Assembly: GCF_015354245.1 (NCBI RefSeq)
Contig: NZ_JADKYZ010000010.1
Coordinates: 1-64,000, forward strand
Origin: Diaphorobacter caeni
GTDB taxonomy: Bacteria > Pseudomonadota > Gammaproteobacteria > Burkholderiales > Burkholderiaceae_C
Length of the DNA: 64,000 nt
Direction of reading: 5' to 3'
Shown here: in pieces, positions 41,683 through 51,241 of the stretch
Numbering within the stretch: the first letter of the stretch is position 1
Layout of the letters: every line of letters begins with the position of its first letter
Program-made: the position numbers and the translations under genes
The notes under the pieces: model-generated
The model's input: only the letters and a program-made list of their open reading frames with translations
Database searches by the model: none
Told to the model about the DNA's origin: nothing

Positions 41683-42613
41683 ATTCATGATTTCAGCCGA
41701 GAAAACTCTCCCGTTATGGGATCTGCGAACACTGAAGATATTTGTTCTGACTGCAGAGGCTGGAAGCATCACTCGCGTGGCGATCGATCTGGGGCTCAGC
41801 CAGCCTGCTGTCAGCCGCTATCTTTCCAATCTGGAGAAAGATTGCCGGGGCTACCTGTTCATCAGGCATGGACGTGGTGTGGAGTTGACGGAGCTTGGTA
41901 GAAAAATCCTTCCGTTGGCAATCTGCACACTGGAAGGTGCGCAAAACATATCGGATGTAATCGATAACGATCACATCACCGGTCTGGTGCGCATTGCCAT
42001 TATTCCGTCGCTGACCAAAAGCATTCTTTCTCCCTTGTTTTTTTATCTGAAGGAAAACTATCCCGGTATACAGTTGAAAATCATTGAAGGCGCAGCCGGC
42101 CAAATAGAGACGTGGCTGCGGCTGCGCGAAGTGGATATCGGCATTCCATACAAAAGCCATCAGATCAAGGATTGGGAGGACGAGGTGATGTGCCGGCTTC
42201 CGTCCTTTCTGGTCGGCGCTGTCGGAGACACAGTGACGGCACAGGCCGAGACCCCGTTTGCGGCGTTGAGTGACTTGCCTTTGGTGCTTTCGGCGAAGCC
42301 GTCGTCGTTTAGAAATATGCTGGAAGAAATGGGCGGCGTCTATGGGGTGAAAATCAACGTCATCATGGAGGCCGACTCCGGAGTCTTGCAAAAGGAAGTA
42401 GCTGCCAAAAGAGGTGGCTACACGATATTGCCCTGGCATGCCATCAAAAATGAGGTGGAGGAGGGTGTTTTGCAGGCGAGCAGGATTACTGATCCTGAAT
42501 TGATTCGCGTTATTTCCATGAATATGCCGCCAAACAACGCAAAGGCGGTGCGAATTGTGCGTTCAAAAATAAGCAAACTGTTCGAAGATTTTAGGAGGCA
42601 TTATGAAAATTAG
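41675..42613 (+). CDS. LysR family regulator
   Basis: About 310 residues. The N-terminal HTH reads LRTLKIFVLTAEAGSITRVAIDLGLSQPAVSRYLSNLEKD, followed by a periplasmic-binding-type effector domain. GTG 41675 overlaps the preceding stop; ATG 41687 (MISAEKTLPLWDLR) is a plausible alternative. Unusually for a LysR gene it is not divergent but embedded between two Bug genes in the same operon, overlapping both, so it should be co-produced with the operon it probably controls. Confidence 0.85.
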   Translation: MNKFMISAEKTLPLWDLRTLKIFVLTAEAGSITRVAIDLGLSQPAVSRYLSNLEKDCRGYLFIRHGRGVELTELGRKILPLAICTLEGAQNISDVIDNDHITGLVRIAIIPSLTKSILSPLFFYLKENYPGIQLKIIEGAAGQIETWLRLREVDIGIPYKSHQIKDWEDEVMCRLPSFLVGAVGDTVTAQAETPFAALSDLPLVLSAKPSSFRNMLEEMGGVYGVKINVIMEADSGVLQKEVAAKRGGYTILPWHAIKNEVEEGVLQASRITDPELIRVISMNMPPNNAKAVRIVRSKISKLFEDFRRHYEN

Positions 42614-43574
42614 TATTTTTTCCAAGGCTTTCGCGATGGCTGTTTCAGTCATGCTGTTGACTGGCGTCGTCCATGCACAGCAATGGCCTTCGAAACCAAT
42701 CAAGATGGTGGTGCCATTCGCGCCCGGTGGCGGCGCAGATATTACCGCCCGCGTATATGCCGACGCTCTCCAGAAAATACTGGGTCAGAGCATCGTTGTC
42801 GAGAACAAGGCCGGTGCAGGGGGGGCCATTGGCGCAAACTCCGTAGCTTCGTCATCTCCGGATGGGTACACATTTCTGTATACCACGCCCGGTCAGCAAA
42901 TGACGCTGCCTTTTCTCGTCAAAAAACTGGGATACGATCCCGATGCGCTGATACCTGTTTCTCAGGTGTCACTGGCCCCCAGCGTGCTGGTGGTGAACAG
43001 CCAATTGGGAATCAAAAACATTGATCAGTTCATCAGTTATGCAAAGTCACGCCCGGGCAAGCTTTCGTTTGTCAGCGCCGGCATTGGATCCTCAAGCCAC
43101 CTGAATGGCGAGTTGCTAAAAAATCTGGCGAAAATCGATGTGGAGCATATTCCCTACAAAGGTACAGGAGAGGCGCTGCGTGACTTGGTCGGAGGAATGG
43201 GTGATTTCTCCATCGACACCGTTGGAATCTATACCGCGTATATAAAAGACGGTAGATTGACCCCGCTTGGTGTCACCACGCCATTTGCGGTGGATATTCT
43301 GCCGAATGTGCATCCGCTGAACAAAACCATTTCCGGGTTTGATGCATCTCCGGTGAACTACATTACCGCTCCGCGTGGCACTCCCGACGACATTGTTCGA
43401 AGGATGTCCGCTGCACTTAATCAGGCGGCCAAGGAATCCCACGTGAAATCAACCCTGGCGGCGCAAGGCATTGTGGCAGTCGCCAACACGCCGGAGGAGA
43501 TGAAGACCATTGTCGAGAAAGAGCGACGCCGGTGGAAAGGCGTCATCGAAGAGGCTGGAATTCAGGCACAGTAA
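42603..43574 (+). CDS. Bug family periplasmic solute receptor
   Basis: This encodes 323 residues with a signal peptide ending VVHAQQ and the Bug opening WPSKPIKMVVPFAPGGGADITAR. NKAGAGGAIGANSVASSSPDGYT and IGSSSHLNGELL are further family segments. It starts 11 bp inside the LysR gene with a strong TAGGAGG ribosome site. Its sequence differs clearly from the receptor two genes upstream, so the operon has two receptors, perhaps for related acids. Confidence 0.9.
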   Translation: MKISIFSKAFAMAVSVMLLTGVVHAQQWPSKPIKMVVPFAPGGGADITARVYADALQKILGQSIVVENKAGAGGAIGANSVASSSPDGYTFLYTTPGQQMTLPFLVKKLGYDPDALIPVSQVSLAPSVLVVNSQLGIKNIDQFISYAKSRPGKLSFVSAGIGSSSHLNGELLKNLAKIDVEHIPYKGTGEALRDLVGGMGDFSIDTVGIYTAYIKDGRLTPLGVTTPFAVDILPNVHPLNKTISGFDASPVNYITAPRGTPDDIVRRMSAALNQAAKESHVKSTLAAQGIVAVANTPEEMKTIVEKERRRWKGVIEEAGIQAQ

Positions 43575-43586
43575 TAGTTGAACATC

Positions 43587-44810
43587 ATGGATACACCTCT
43601 TTCTAATTTGATGGTATTGGACTTGAGCCGTGTTTTGGCAGGTCCTTGGGCGAGTCAATCTCTGGCGGATTTGGGTGCGACGGTCATCAAGGTTGAACAG
43701 CCGGGCGCGGGAGACGACACGCGGCTGTGGGGGCCGCCCTATTTATCGGATGACCACGGAAATCGTGTCGGTGAGTCTGGATACTTTCTTGCGGCCAATC
43801 GGGGAAAGTATTCGATTACGGTAGACCTGAAAACCGACGAAGGAAAAAAAATCATCCTGGAGCTTGCCAAGAAGGCGGACATTGTTTTGGAGAATTTCAA
43901 AACCGGAACGCTGGATCGAATGGGACTGGGGTATTCGGTTTTGAAAGAGGTCAAGCCAGACATCATTCTCTGCTCCATCACCGGGTTCGGTCAGACCGGT
44001 CCGCGCGCGAAGCAGCCAGCGTACGACTTCATGATTCAGGCGATGAGTGGGATCATGAGCGTGACGGGCGAGTCAGACGACCGGCCGGGTGGCAGTCCGA
44101 TGAAAATCGGGATTCCGTTGATCGATTTGATCACGGGGGTATACAGCACGAGCGCGATCCTCGCCTCGGTGGTTCGCCGCGAGCGCACAGGGCGGGGAGA
44201 GCATATCGATATTGCGATGTTGGATGTGGCGGTGTCATTGCTGGCGAATCAGGGAATGAACTATTTGCTGACGGGCCAAACCCCGGTCCGGCGCGGTAAT
44301 CGCCATCCCAACATACAGCCCCAACGCGTCTATCGATGCATCGACGGTCAGATTATCCTGGCCGTGGGTAATGACGGACAGTTTGCGAAATTATGTGCTG
44401 CGCTTGGGAAATCGGAGCTGGCCGTTTCTGAAAAATTCGCCACGAACGATGCGCGGGTGCGCAATCTGCCCGAGCTCGACGTTTTGCTCGATGAGCTGCT
44501 CGCCACATTCAATAAGGCGGAACTGCTGGCAGAACTGGAGTTGCTCGGCGTGCCGTCCGGACCGATCAATACCATTCCAGAGGTTCTCAACGATCCGCAG
44601 GTAGTGCATCGGCAAATGCAGTTTGAACTGCAGGACGAGCACGGGGTGAGCATTCCCCAGATCCGCAGCCCTTATCAGTTCTCTGAAGCGTCAACCCGGC
44701 TGAACATGAGACCTCCCGCGATGGGCGAGCATACGGAATCCGTGTTGAGAGAAATTCTTGGCCTGAACGCGAGCCGCATTCAGGAATTACGTCAAAACTC
44801 TGTTATCTAA
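43587..44810 (+). CDS. CaiB/BaiF family CoA-transferase
   Basis: This encodes 407 residues from ATG 43587 (an in-frame TTG at 43578 is less likely). MVLDLSRVLAGPWASQSLADLGATVIKVEQPGAGDDTR is the class III CoA-transferase N-terminus. The active-site aspartate is expected in the SYDF-like stretch QPAYDFMIQAMSG region. It transfers CoA from a donor thioester to the acid, the activation step. It lies 12 bp after the Bug gene and 5 bp before the hydratase gene. Confidence 0.9.
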   Translation: MDTPLSNLMVLDLSRVLAGPWASQSLADLGATVIKVEQPGAGDDTRLWGPPYLSDDHGNRVGESGYFLAANRGKYSITVDLKTDEGKKIILELAKKADIVLENFKTGTLDRMGLGYSVLKEVKPDIILCSITGFGQTGPRAKQPAYDFMIQAMSGIMSVTGESDDRPGGSPMKIGIPLIDLITGVYSTSAILASVVRRERTGRGEHIDIAMLDVAVSLLANQGMNYLLTGQTPVRRGNRHPNIQPQRVYRCIDGQIILAVGNDGQFAKLCAALGKSELAVSEKFATNDARVRNLPELDVLLDELLATFNKAELLAELELLGVPSGPINTIPEVLNDPQVVHRQMQFELQDEHGVSIPQIRSPYQFSEASTRLNMRPPAMGEHTESVLREILGLNASRIQELRQNSVI

Positions 44811-44815
44811 AACAT

Positions 44816-45592
44816 ATGTACAGCTTTGAACAAATCACAGTCGCCATTCAGGACTTCATCGCGGTTGTTACGCTGAACAACCCGCCGGTGAATGCCGTCA
44901 GCACTCAGTTGATGAATGAATTGACCCAGGCGCTGGATACCATGGGCTCAGATGACTCGGTCAGGGTCGTGATTCTGACGGGATATGGCAAGATTTTTTG
45001 CGCCGGAGCGGATTTGAAAAACCGCGAACATATCACCGGTACACCGGGCGGCTTGAATCAACATTCGCGCCGTACGCGCGAACTGTTTCATTCCATCCGT
45101 GAATGCTGCAAGCCGGTGATCGGGGCGCTGAATGGGCCCGCATTGGGAGCGGGATTGGGTATTGCAGCGTCCTGCGATATTCTGATCGCATCGGAGACCG
45201 CATGCTTGGCGCTCCCTGAAGTCGATGTAGGGCTGCTCGGCGGTGTGAAGCACGCACAGCGTCTGTTCGGCCATTCGCGGCTGCGTCGCATGATGCTGAC
45301 CGGTATGCGCGTGACTGCACCCGAACTGTATCGACTGGGCGTCATCGAAGCATGCGTGGCGCCGGATCAGTTGCTGCCGGAGGCGCAGAAAATCGCGGCG
45401 CAAATTGCGGCCAAGAGTCCGCTGTCGGTACAGCTGATGATCGAGACGGCCAATGCTATTGAGGACATGAGTCTGCGCGACGGCTACCGGTATGAGCAGG
45501 ACCGCACGGCGCAGGTCGCCAAGACCGAGGATGCGGTTGAAGCGCGACGTGCTTTTGTGGAAAAGCGCGCACCGGTGTTTGTCGGGCGTTGA
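44816..45592 (+). CDS. enoyl-CoA hydratase/isomerase
   Basis: This encodes 258 residues, a crotonase-fold protein. The oxyanion-hole motifs are CAGADLKNRE and NGPALGAGLGIAASCDI. The usual second Glu position lies in ALPEVDVGLLGG. It hydrates an enoyl-CoA or opens a ring in the pathway that starts with the CaiB transferase and the divergent dehydrogenase. It is the last gene of the operon. Confidence 0.88.
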   Translation: MYSFEQITVAIQDFIAVVTLNNPPVNAVSTQLMNELTQALDTMGSDDSVRVVILTGYGKIFCAGADLKNREHITGTPGGLNQHSRRTRELFHSIRECCKPVIGALNGPALGAGLGIAASCDILIASETACLALPEVDVGLLGGVKHAQRLFGHSRLRRMMLTGMRVTAPELYRLGVIEACVAPDQLLPEAQKIAAQIAAKSPLSVQLMIETANAIEDMSLRDGYRYEQDRTAQVAKTEDAVEARRAFVEKRAPVFVGR

Positions 45593-45604
45593 TTCCAAAG
45601 CATA

Positions 45605-47317
45605 TCAACGCAGCACGTTCGCGCGGTGCACGATCTTGCGTGCGGTGTCGACATTCACTCGGCCGCCCATGGTGCCGAGATGAACGCCCCAGTCGCTGCC
45701 CGATTGACCGCCGCGCGTCGAGAAGAAGGCATCGATCACCTCGGTGGTGCTGTGTTGCAGGAGTTCAGCGCCTTGAATGGTGCGCGCGACCGCCTCGGTC
45801 ATCGGGCGTGCGAGGAACTCGTCTGCAAGCGCCGCGTCAATGAGCCGCGTGGCGTTGCCCGCCATGCGGTCGAAGCGAGCATCCTGTCCCGCGAGGCGCT
45901 TCCAGTCATCAAGGAGCGCGTCGCGGGTTTCAGGCGTGCGCTGCATCGCGCGGCGCACGTCCATGCACATCATGTTGGCCGTGCCTTCCCAGACGCTGTT
46001 GAGCGGCGCCTCGCGGTACAGACGCGCCATGGGGTTCTCTTCGATGAAGCCGTTGCCACCATGGCACTGCAGTGCCTCGTAGGCGATGGCGGGTGCGCGC
46101 GAACAGTTGAAGAACTTGGCGGCGGGCGTGGCCACGCGGGCGAGCAGTTTTTCGTGCGTGCTGGTTTCCATGCCGTCGGTCGCCTTGGCCACGCGCAACG
46201 CGAGCAGGGTGGCCGCCTCCGTCTCGACGGCCATGTCGGCCAGCACGTTGAGCATCATTGGGCGATCCGCAATCGAGCTGCCGAAGGCCGTGCGCGTGGT
46301 GGTGTGCTGCAGCGCGAGCGTGAGCGCCTGACGCATCAGTCCTGCGGATCCCACGGCGAAATCGAGGCGCGTGAGGTGGGCGTGCGAGAGAATCTCGCGG
46401 ATCCCATGACCTTCCTCTCCCACCCGGATGGCGAGGGTGCCCGCGTATTCGATCTCGCTGGATGCGTTGGAGCGATTGCCGGCCTTGTCCTTGAGACGTT
46501 GAATGTAGAACCGGTTGAAGGAACCATCCGGCAAGGTGCGGGGCAGAAAGAAGCAGGTCACACCGCCATCGACTTTGGCGAGCGTGAAGAAGCCATCGGA
46601 CTGCGGCACCGAGCAGAACCACTTGTGGCCGGTGAGCTCGTACCAGTGCGCGGTGGCGCCATGGTAGTCGGCCGAATGTGAAAAGCGCGCCGAGGTCTGC
46701 GTCTCGCGCAGGTCCGAGCCGCCTTGCTTTTCCGTCATGGCATAGCCGATCACGACGGACGGCTTGTCACCCACTTCACGGCGGCTGAATTCATACTGCG
46801 TGCCCTTGGATTTTTCGGCCCAGACCGCAAGCGCAGGCTCTGCGGAAAAGCCCGCGAACGACGCATAGGCCATGCCGGTGGGGCAGGCCGTTCCATGCTC
46901 GACCTGATTCCACAAGTGGGACAGCACCGCGCGCGCATAGTGACCGCCGGACTCGGCGGTGCGCCAGGTGAGGTTGGGCACTTCGTGCTTCCAGGCAAGC
47001 GACATCAGCTCATGCCAGCTCGGGTGGAACTCCACCCAGTCGATGCGGTGACCAAAGCGGTCATGCGTCTTCAACTCCGGATCATGGCGATTCGCCAGGC
47101 GCGCAAGTTCCTGTACGCCAACATCCCCCGCCAGCGCACCCAGCGCGGCGCAGCGCTCGCCAGCCCACGGAGCTTCGCGCGCAATCGCTGCGGTCAGCAC
47201 GGCATCACCGGAAAAAGCGTTGAACCCGTTTGCGGGCTGCGCCTGATTGCGCACCTCGTGCGTGCGGTAACGATCAGCGGGCGCGACGAGGGATGCGCTG
47301 GAAGTGGACTGGTTCAT
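45605..47317 (-). CDS. AidB-like acyl-CoA dehydrogenase
   Basis: This encodes 570 residues, near E. coli AidB (541). ATG 47317 has the ribosome site AGGAGACAACGCC. The flavin motif reads IGYAMTEKQGGSDLRETQT, and YELTGHKWFCSVPQSDGFFTLA, ALQCHGGNGFIEENPMARLYREAPLNSVWEGTANM are highly typical of the AidB branch. AidB is linked to alkylation damage and may be a dehydrogenase of unknown substrate. It follows the tetR gene by 40 bp and is convergent with the hydratase gene (12-bp gap). Confidence 0.87.
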   Translation of the reverse strand: MNQSTSSASLVAPADRYRTHEVRNQAQPANGFNAFSGDAVLTAAIAREAPWAGERCAALGALAGDVGVQELARLANRHDPELKTHDRFGHRIDWVEFHPSWHELMSLAWKHEVPNLTWRTAESGGHYARAVLSHLWNQVEHGTACPTGMAYASFAGFSAEPALAVWAEKSKGTQYEFSRREVGDKPSVVIGYAMTEKQGGSDLRETQTSARFSHSADYHGATAHWYELTGHKWFCSVPQSDGFFTLAKVDGGVTCFFLPRTLPDGSFNRFYIQRLKDKAGNRSNASSEIEYAGTLAIRVGEEGHGIREILSHAHLTRLDFAVGSAGLMRQALTLALQHTTTRTAFGSSIADRPMMLNVLADMAVETEAATLLALRVAKATDGMETSTHEKLLARVATPAAKFFNCSRAPAIAYEALQCHGGNGFIEENPMARLYREAPLNSVWEGTANMMCMDVRRAMQRTPETRDALLDDWKRLAGQDARFDRMAGNATRLIDAALADEFLARPMTEAVARTIQGAELLQHSTTEVIDAFFSTRGGQSGSDWGVHLGTMGGRVNVDTARKIVHRANVLR

Positions 47318-47357
47318 GGCGTTGTCTCCTGGTTGATCGAAAAATAGGGTGTTGAGT

Positions 47358-47999
47358 TCAGCGACCCGACGCAGCAACGCTCGCACACGCCAGCGCCGCG
47401 ATCTGATCGGCAAGGGCGGCGATCTCGATGCGCTGCTTGGCCTCGCTCAGCTGCGATGTGTTGGCCAGCGGCGAAAGCGGCCCGATCAGCCCTTCCATGA
47501 ACCCGCCGACGATGACCGTGCAGGCCACGTCGGCACGCACATCACCGCGCATGCCGCCCTGCGCCTGACCCTCGAGAATCACCGCCCGGATCACCTCGCT
47601 GATCGCGGCGCGATAGGTCAGCCGCTCCTCGTCGATCGCCTTGTCGCAAGGCTCGGCAATCAACGCATACGCCAGCCGCGGATTGCGCATCGCCCGCAGC
47701 ACGAAAGTGGTGACCATCGAATGCAGCCGCTCGGCAGCCGATCCATCCGAAGCCGCGATGTCCGACAGTACATCCACCTCCCGCTGAGACACCCGTGACA
47801 GCACCTCGGCGAACAGCTCCGCCTTGGAGGGGAAGTACCGATACACCGTCCCCGTGGCCATCCCGGCAGTCGCAGCCACGTTGGCGACCTGAGCCTCCTG
47901 CCATCCGCCTTCGCTGACGAGCGCGCGGGCGGCCTGGAGAATGCGGGTACGGTTGTCTTGGAGACGCGCCTCAACGGCGGCGGTTTGACGATAGGCCAT
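47358..47999 (-). CDS. TetR family regulator
   Basis: This encodes 213 residues from ATG 47999. The HTH is RILQAARALVSEGGWQEAQVANVAATAGMATGTVYRYFPSKAELFAEVL. The C-terminal helices are of unknown ligand type. It is 40 bp upstream of the AidB-like gene in the same direction and likely controls it. A repeat element begins ~160 bp upstream of its start. Confidence 0.87.
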   Translation of the reverse strand: MAYRQTAAVEARLQDNRTRILQAARALVSEGGWQEAQVANVAATAGMATGTVYRYFPSKAELFAEVLSRVSQREVDVLSDIAASDGSAAERLHSMVTTFVLRAMRNPRLAYALIAEPCDKAIDEERLTYRAAISEVIRAVILEGQAQGGMRGDVRADVACTVIVGGFMEGLIGPLSPLANTSQLSEAKQRIEIAALADQIAALACASVAASGR

Positions 48000-48159
48000 G
48001 AAGGAATGAATGTTGATTCGCAATGATGTGAATAGTAATTCATTCTTTGTTTGGGTACAACCGAAAATGGAGGGGGGTGCTCCTTCGGACCATTCCGCCT
48101 TCATGCATGCGGGGCTGCTGTCTGGTCTCTTGCTTGCTTCGGCTGGGTGGTTGTTTACG

Positions 48160-48642
48160 GAGGCCGGGAGTTCCGCCCGGCGGCGGAGTAACTTTTTGGT
48201 CTTGCCCAAAAAGTCACCAAAAATGCGTTTTTCAATACCCGCGGCAGAACTCGCTTTGCGCTGCGCGCGCCGCTCGGGCAACCGCCGCGAGTCAGAGTTT
48301 TCATAAGAGGTGTGTTCGGCACGTTGCTTCGCTCGTGCCGGGCATCTCGCGACTTCGCGAGATGCTGGGGCGTCAGCGCTGCGCGATTTTTGATTTGCTT
48401 GCGGGATCAACGTCGCTCAAAAGAGCAGCGGGCATGAGTTACCCACCCCAACTCCACAAACACCCCGGCACGAGCGAAGCAACGTGCCGCAATCACCTCT
48501 TCAAAACTGATTTCCGGCGGTTGTCCGAGCGGAGTGACGAAGGAACGCAGCGAGTTCCGCCGGAGGTATTGAAAGCGCGTTTTTGATTACTTTTTGCGCG
48601 CAAGCAAAAAGTGATTGCCCCGCCGGGGGCAGTCCCGGCCTC
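48160..48642 (+). repeat. palindromic repeat element, copy 1 (483 bp)
   Basis: The element begins GAGGCCGGGA and ends TCCCGGCCTC. Two long arms are imperfect inverted copies of each other, and each contains a chain of hairpins: GCCGGG/CCCGGC, ACTTTTTGG/CCAAAAAGT and GGCACG/CGTGCC. A central hairpin, GCATCTCGCGA...TTCGCGAGATGC, lies between them. A second copy lies at 61949-62430. Small frames inside are not genes. It occupies the gap between tetR and the malic enzyme gene. Confidence 0.88.
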
Positions 48643-48682
48643 GGAAAGCAGCCACCCAGCAGTCGTCAGCTTCATCAAAGCC

Positions 48683-48710
48683 AAAAAAAACGCCGCGATA
48701 AAACGCGGCG
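48683..48710 (-). terminator. terminator of maeB
   Basis: On the minus strand the stem CGCCGCG/CGCGGCG (loop of six bases) is followed by a run of eight T, ~33 bp after the maeB stop. Confidence 0.9.
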
Positions 48711-48743
48711 CTTTCTCACCCAGGAAAGGGATTCAAAAGGGCA

Positions 48744-51044
48744 TCAGCCCTTGTGCTTCCCCGCCGCATTCGCAGCAGCCAACGCAGTCATATTCACCAC
48801 CCGACGCACGGTAGCGGAAGGCGTGAGCACATCCGCCGCACCACCACCGCCGAGCAGGATCGGCCCGATGGTCGTGCCATGACCGCCCGTCTGCTTGAGC
48901 ACGTTGAACAGAATGTTCGCCGCATCCAGATTCGGGCAGATCAGCACGTTGGCGGAACCTGACAGCGTGGTCTCCAGCAGCGTGTTGTGGCGCACCTTCT
49001 CGGACAGGGCCGCGTCGCCGTGCATTTCGCCGTCGCACTCGATGTGCGGGGCCAGCTTCTGGAACAGGTCGCGGGCCTTGCGCATCTTGAGGGCGGAAGG
49101 GCGTGTGGACGAACCGTAGTTGGAGTGCGAGAGGAACGCGACCTTGGGCGGCAGGCCGAAGCGCTGCACTTCTTCGGCGGCCATCAGCGCGATGGAGGCC
49201 AGCTCTTCGGCGGTCGGGTCTTCGTTGATGTAGGTGTCGGCGATGAAGAGGGTGCCGGTGTCCAGCATCACCGCGTTCACGGTGGCGAGCTGGGTGGCGT
49301 CTTCCTTCAGGCCGAGCACGTCGCGCACATGGCCGAGGTGGGCGTCGAACTTGCCGACCAGGCCGCAGAGCATCGCGTCCGCGTCGCCCAGATGCACCAT
49401 CAGCGCTGCGATGATGGTGTTGGAGCGGCGCACTGCGGCCTTGGCGGCCTCGGGCGTCACGCCGTCACGGCCCATGAGCTTGTGATAAGTCTCCCAGTAC
49501 TGGCGGAAGCGCGGATCGTCCTCGGGGTTGCAGATCTCGGCGTCCTTGCCGAGCTGCATGCGCAGACCGGCCTTGGCGACGCGGGCTTCGATGACGGCGG
49601 GGCGACCGATCAGGATGGGCTTGGCCAGACCGTCGTCGATGGCGACCTGTGCGGCGCGCAGCACGCGCTCGTCTTCACCTTCCGCATAGGCCACGCGCTG
49701 GATGTTGGCCTTGGCGGCGGCGAACACGGGGCGCATGAACATGCTGGTCTGGTAGACAAAGCGCGTCAGGCTTTCGCGGTAGGCCTCGATGTCTTCGATC
49801 GGGCGCGTGGCGACGCCGGATTCCTGAGCCGCCTTGGCGACCGCCGGGGCGATGCGCAGGATCAGGCGGGTGTCGAACGGCGTGGGGATCAGGTAGTCCG
49901 GGCCGAAGCTCAGTTCCTTGCCCTGATAGGCTGCGGCCACTTCGTCGCTCACGTCGGCCTTGGCCAGCGCGGCGATCTCGCGCACGCAGGCGAGCTTCAT
50001 GGCTTCGGTGATCTTCGTTGCGCCGCAGTCGAGCGCGCCGCGGAAGATGTAGGGGAAGCACAGCACGTTGTTCACCTGGTTCGGATAGTCCGAACGGCCG
50101 GTGGCCATGATGCAGTCGGGACGGATGGCCTTGGCCAGCTCGGGGCGGATTTCCGGCTCGGGGTTGGCGAGCGCGAGGATGATCGGCTTGTCGGCCATGG
50201 TCTTGACCATGTCGGCGGTCAGCACGCCGGGGGCGGAGCAGCCGAGGAACACGTCCGCGCCGTTGACGACGTCGGACAGCGTGCGCGCGTCGGTCTTCTG
50301 GGCGTAGCGCTGCTTGGATTCGTCGAGGCCACCGGGGCGACCGTCATAGATCACGCCCTTGGAGTCGACCATGAAGACGTTCTCGCGCTTGACGCCGAGG
50401 CCGACCATCACGTCCACGCAGGCGATCGCCGCAGCGCCCGCGCCGGACACGGCGACCTTCACCTTGTCGATCTGCTTGCCCACGAGTTCCAGTCCGTTGA
50501 GCAGGGCGGCGCTGGAGATGATGGCCGTGCCGTGCTGGTCATCGTGGAACACCGGAATCTGCATGCGCTTGGACAGCTCGCGCTCGATGTAGAAGCACTC
50601 GGGCGCCTTGATGTCCTCGAGGTTGATGCCGCCGAGCGTGGGCTCGAGTGCGGCGACGATCTCGATGATCTTGTCGGGGTCGCGTGCATCGAGCTCGATG
50701 TCGAACACGTCCACACCCGCGAACTTCTTGAACAGACAGCCCTTGCCTTCCATGACCGGCTTGCCCGCCAGCGGGCCGATGTCGCCCAGACCCAGCACGG
50801 CCGTGCCGTTGGTGATCACGCCCACCAGATTGCCGCGCGAGGTGTACTCGGCCGCAAGTGCCGGATTGGCCTGGATGTCCAGGCACGGATAGGCCACGCC
50901 CGGAGAGTACGCCAGAGACAGGTCTCGCTGGTTGGACAGCGGCTTGGTCGGCGTGACCGAAATCTTGCCTTTGGAAGGGTTGCGGTGGTATTCGAGGGCG
51001 GCTTCGCGCAATGCCGACTCGGCGGCTGACAAGTTCTGGGTCAT
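48744..51044 (-). CDS. maeB: NADP-type malic enzyme with phosphotransacetylase-like domain
   Basis: This encodes 766 residues, the MaeB size (~759). The N-terminal malic enzyme domain (~1-430) has [12 protein letters not shown], the metal site [10 protein letters not shown] and the nucleotide motif [15 protein letters not shown]. The C-terminal ~330 residues form a phosphotransacetylase-like domain ([21 protein letters not shown], then [10 protein letters not shown]) that is regulatory and not catalytic in MaeB. It decarboxylates malate to pyruvate with NADP+ (or NAD+). ATG 51044 is preferred over 51065. Confidence 0.95.
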   Translation of the reverse strand: MTQNLSAAESALREAALEYHRNPSKGKISVTPTKPLSNQRDLSLAYSPGVAYPCLDIQANPALAAEYTSRGNLVGVITNGTAVLGLGDIGPLAGKPVMEGKGCLFKKFAGVDVFDIELDARDPDKIIEIVAALEPTLGGINLEDIKAPECFYIERELSKRMQIPVFHDDQHGTAIISSAALLNGLELVGKQIDKVKVAVSGAGAAAIACVDVMVGLGVKRENVFMVDSKGVIYDGRPGGLDESKQRYAQKTDARTLSDVVNGADVFLGCSAPGVLTADMVKTMADKPIILALANPEPEIRPELAKAIRPDCIMATGRSDYPNQVNNVLCFPYIFRGALDCGATKITEAMKLACVREIAALAKADVSDEVAAAYQGKELSFGPDYLIPTPFDTRLILRIAPAVAKAAQESGVATRPIEDIEAYRESLTRFVYQTSMFMRPVFAAAKANIQRVAYAEGEDERVLRAAQVAIDDGLAKPILIGRPAVIEARVAKAGLRMQLGKDAEICNPEDDPRFRQYWETYHKLMGRDGVTPEAAKAAVRRSNTIIAALMVHLGDADAMLCGLVGKFDAHLGHVRDVLGLKEDATQLATVNAVMLDTGTLFIADTYINEDPTAEELASIALMAAEEVQRFGLPPKVAFLSHSNYGSSTRPSALKMRKARDLFQKLAPHIECDGEMHGDAALSEKVRHNTLLETTLSGSANVLICPNLDAANILFNVLKQTGGHGTTIGPILLGGGGAADVLTPSATVRRVVNMTALAAANAAGKHKG

Positions 51045-51148
51045 ACGTTGCTTACTACTGAACAAAGGGAAAGTCTGGCAGAGCTTACTCCAGCCTGACC
51101 AGCCTATCGCGCTAGGCGGAACCCTAGCGCAATTGTGACAAAAGAATA

Positions 51149-51184
51149 CAAAAAAAGCCCCGGCGCCGTTCAGCGCAAGGGCTT
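51149..51184 (-). terminator. terminator of the nucleobase permease gene
   Basis: On the minus strand AAGCCC...GCGC pairs with GGCGC...GGGCTT (interrupted stem), followed by a T-run. It lies ~57 bp after the permease stop. Confidence 0.75.
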
Positions 51185-51241
51185 TGTGTCAGGTCCCTTG
51201 GATGAGGGATTCAGACATGCGGGCAGGCACCGGTCTGTGGT

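Noticed and set aside
48160-48642. Several small frames in the repeat (both strands)
   Set aside because: They recur in both copies only because the DNA is repeated; there is no ribosome site and the translation is of hairpin arms.
48987-51029. 680-codon plus-strand frame
   Set aside because: It is the shadow of maeB; protein composition is abnormal (His/Gly/Asp-rich).
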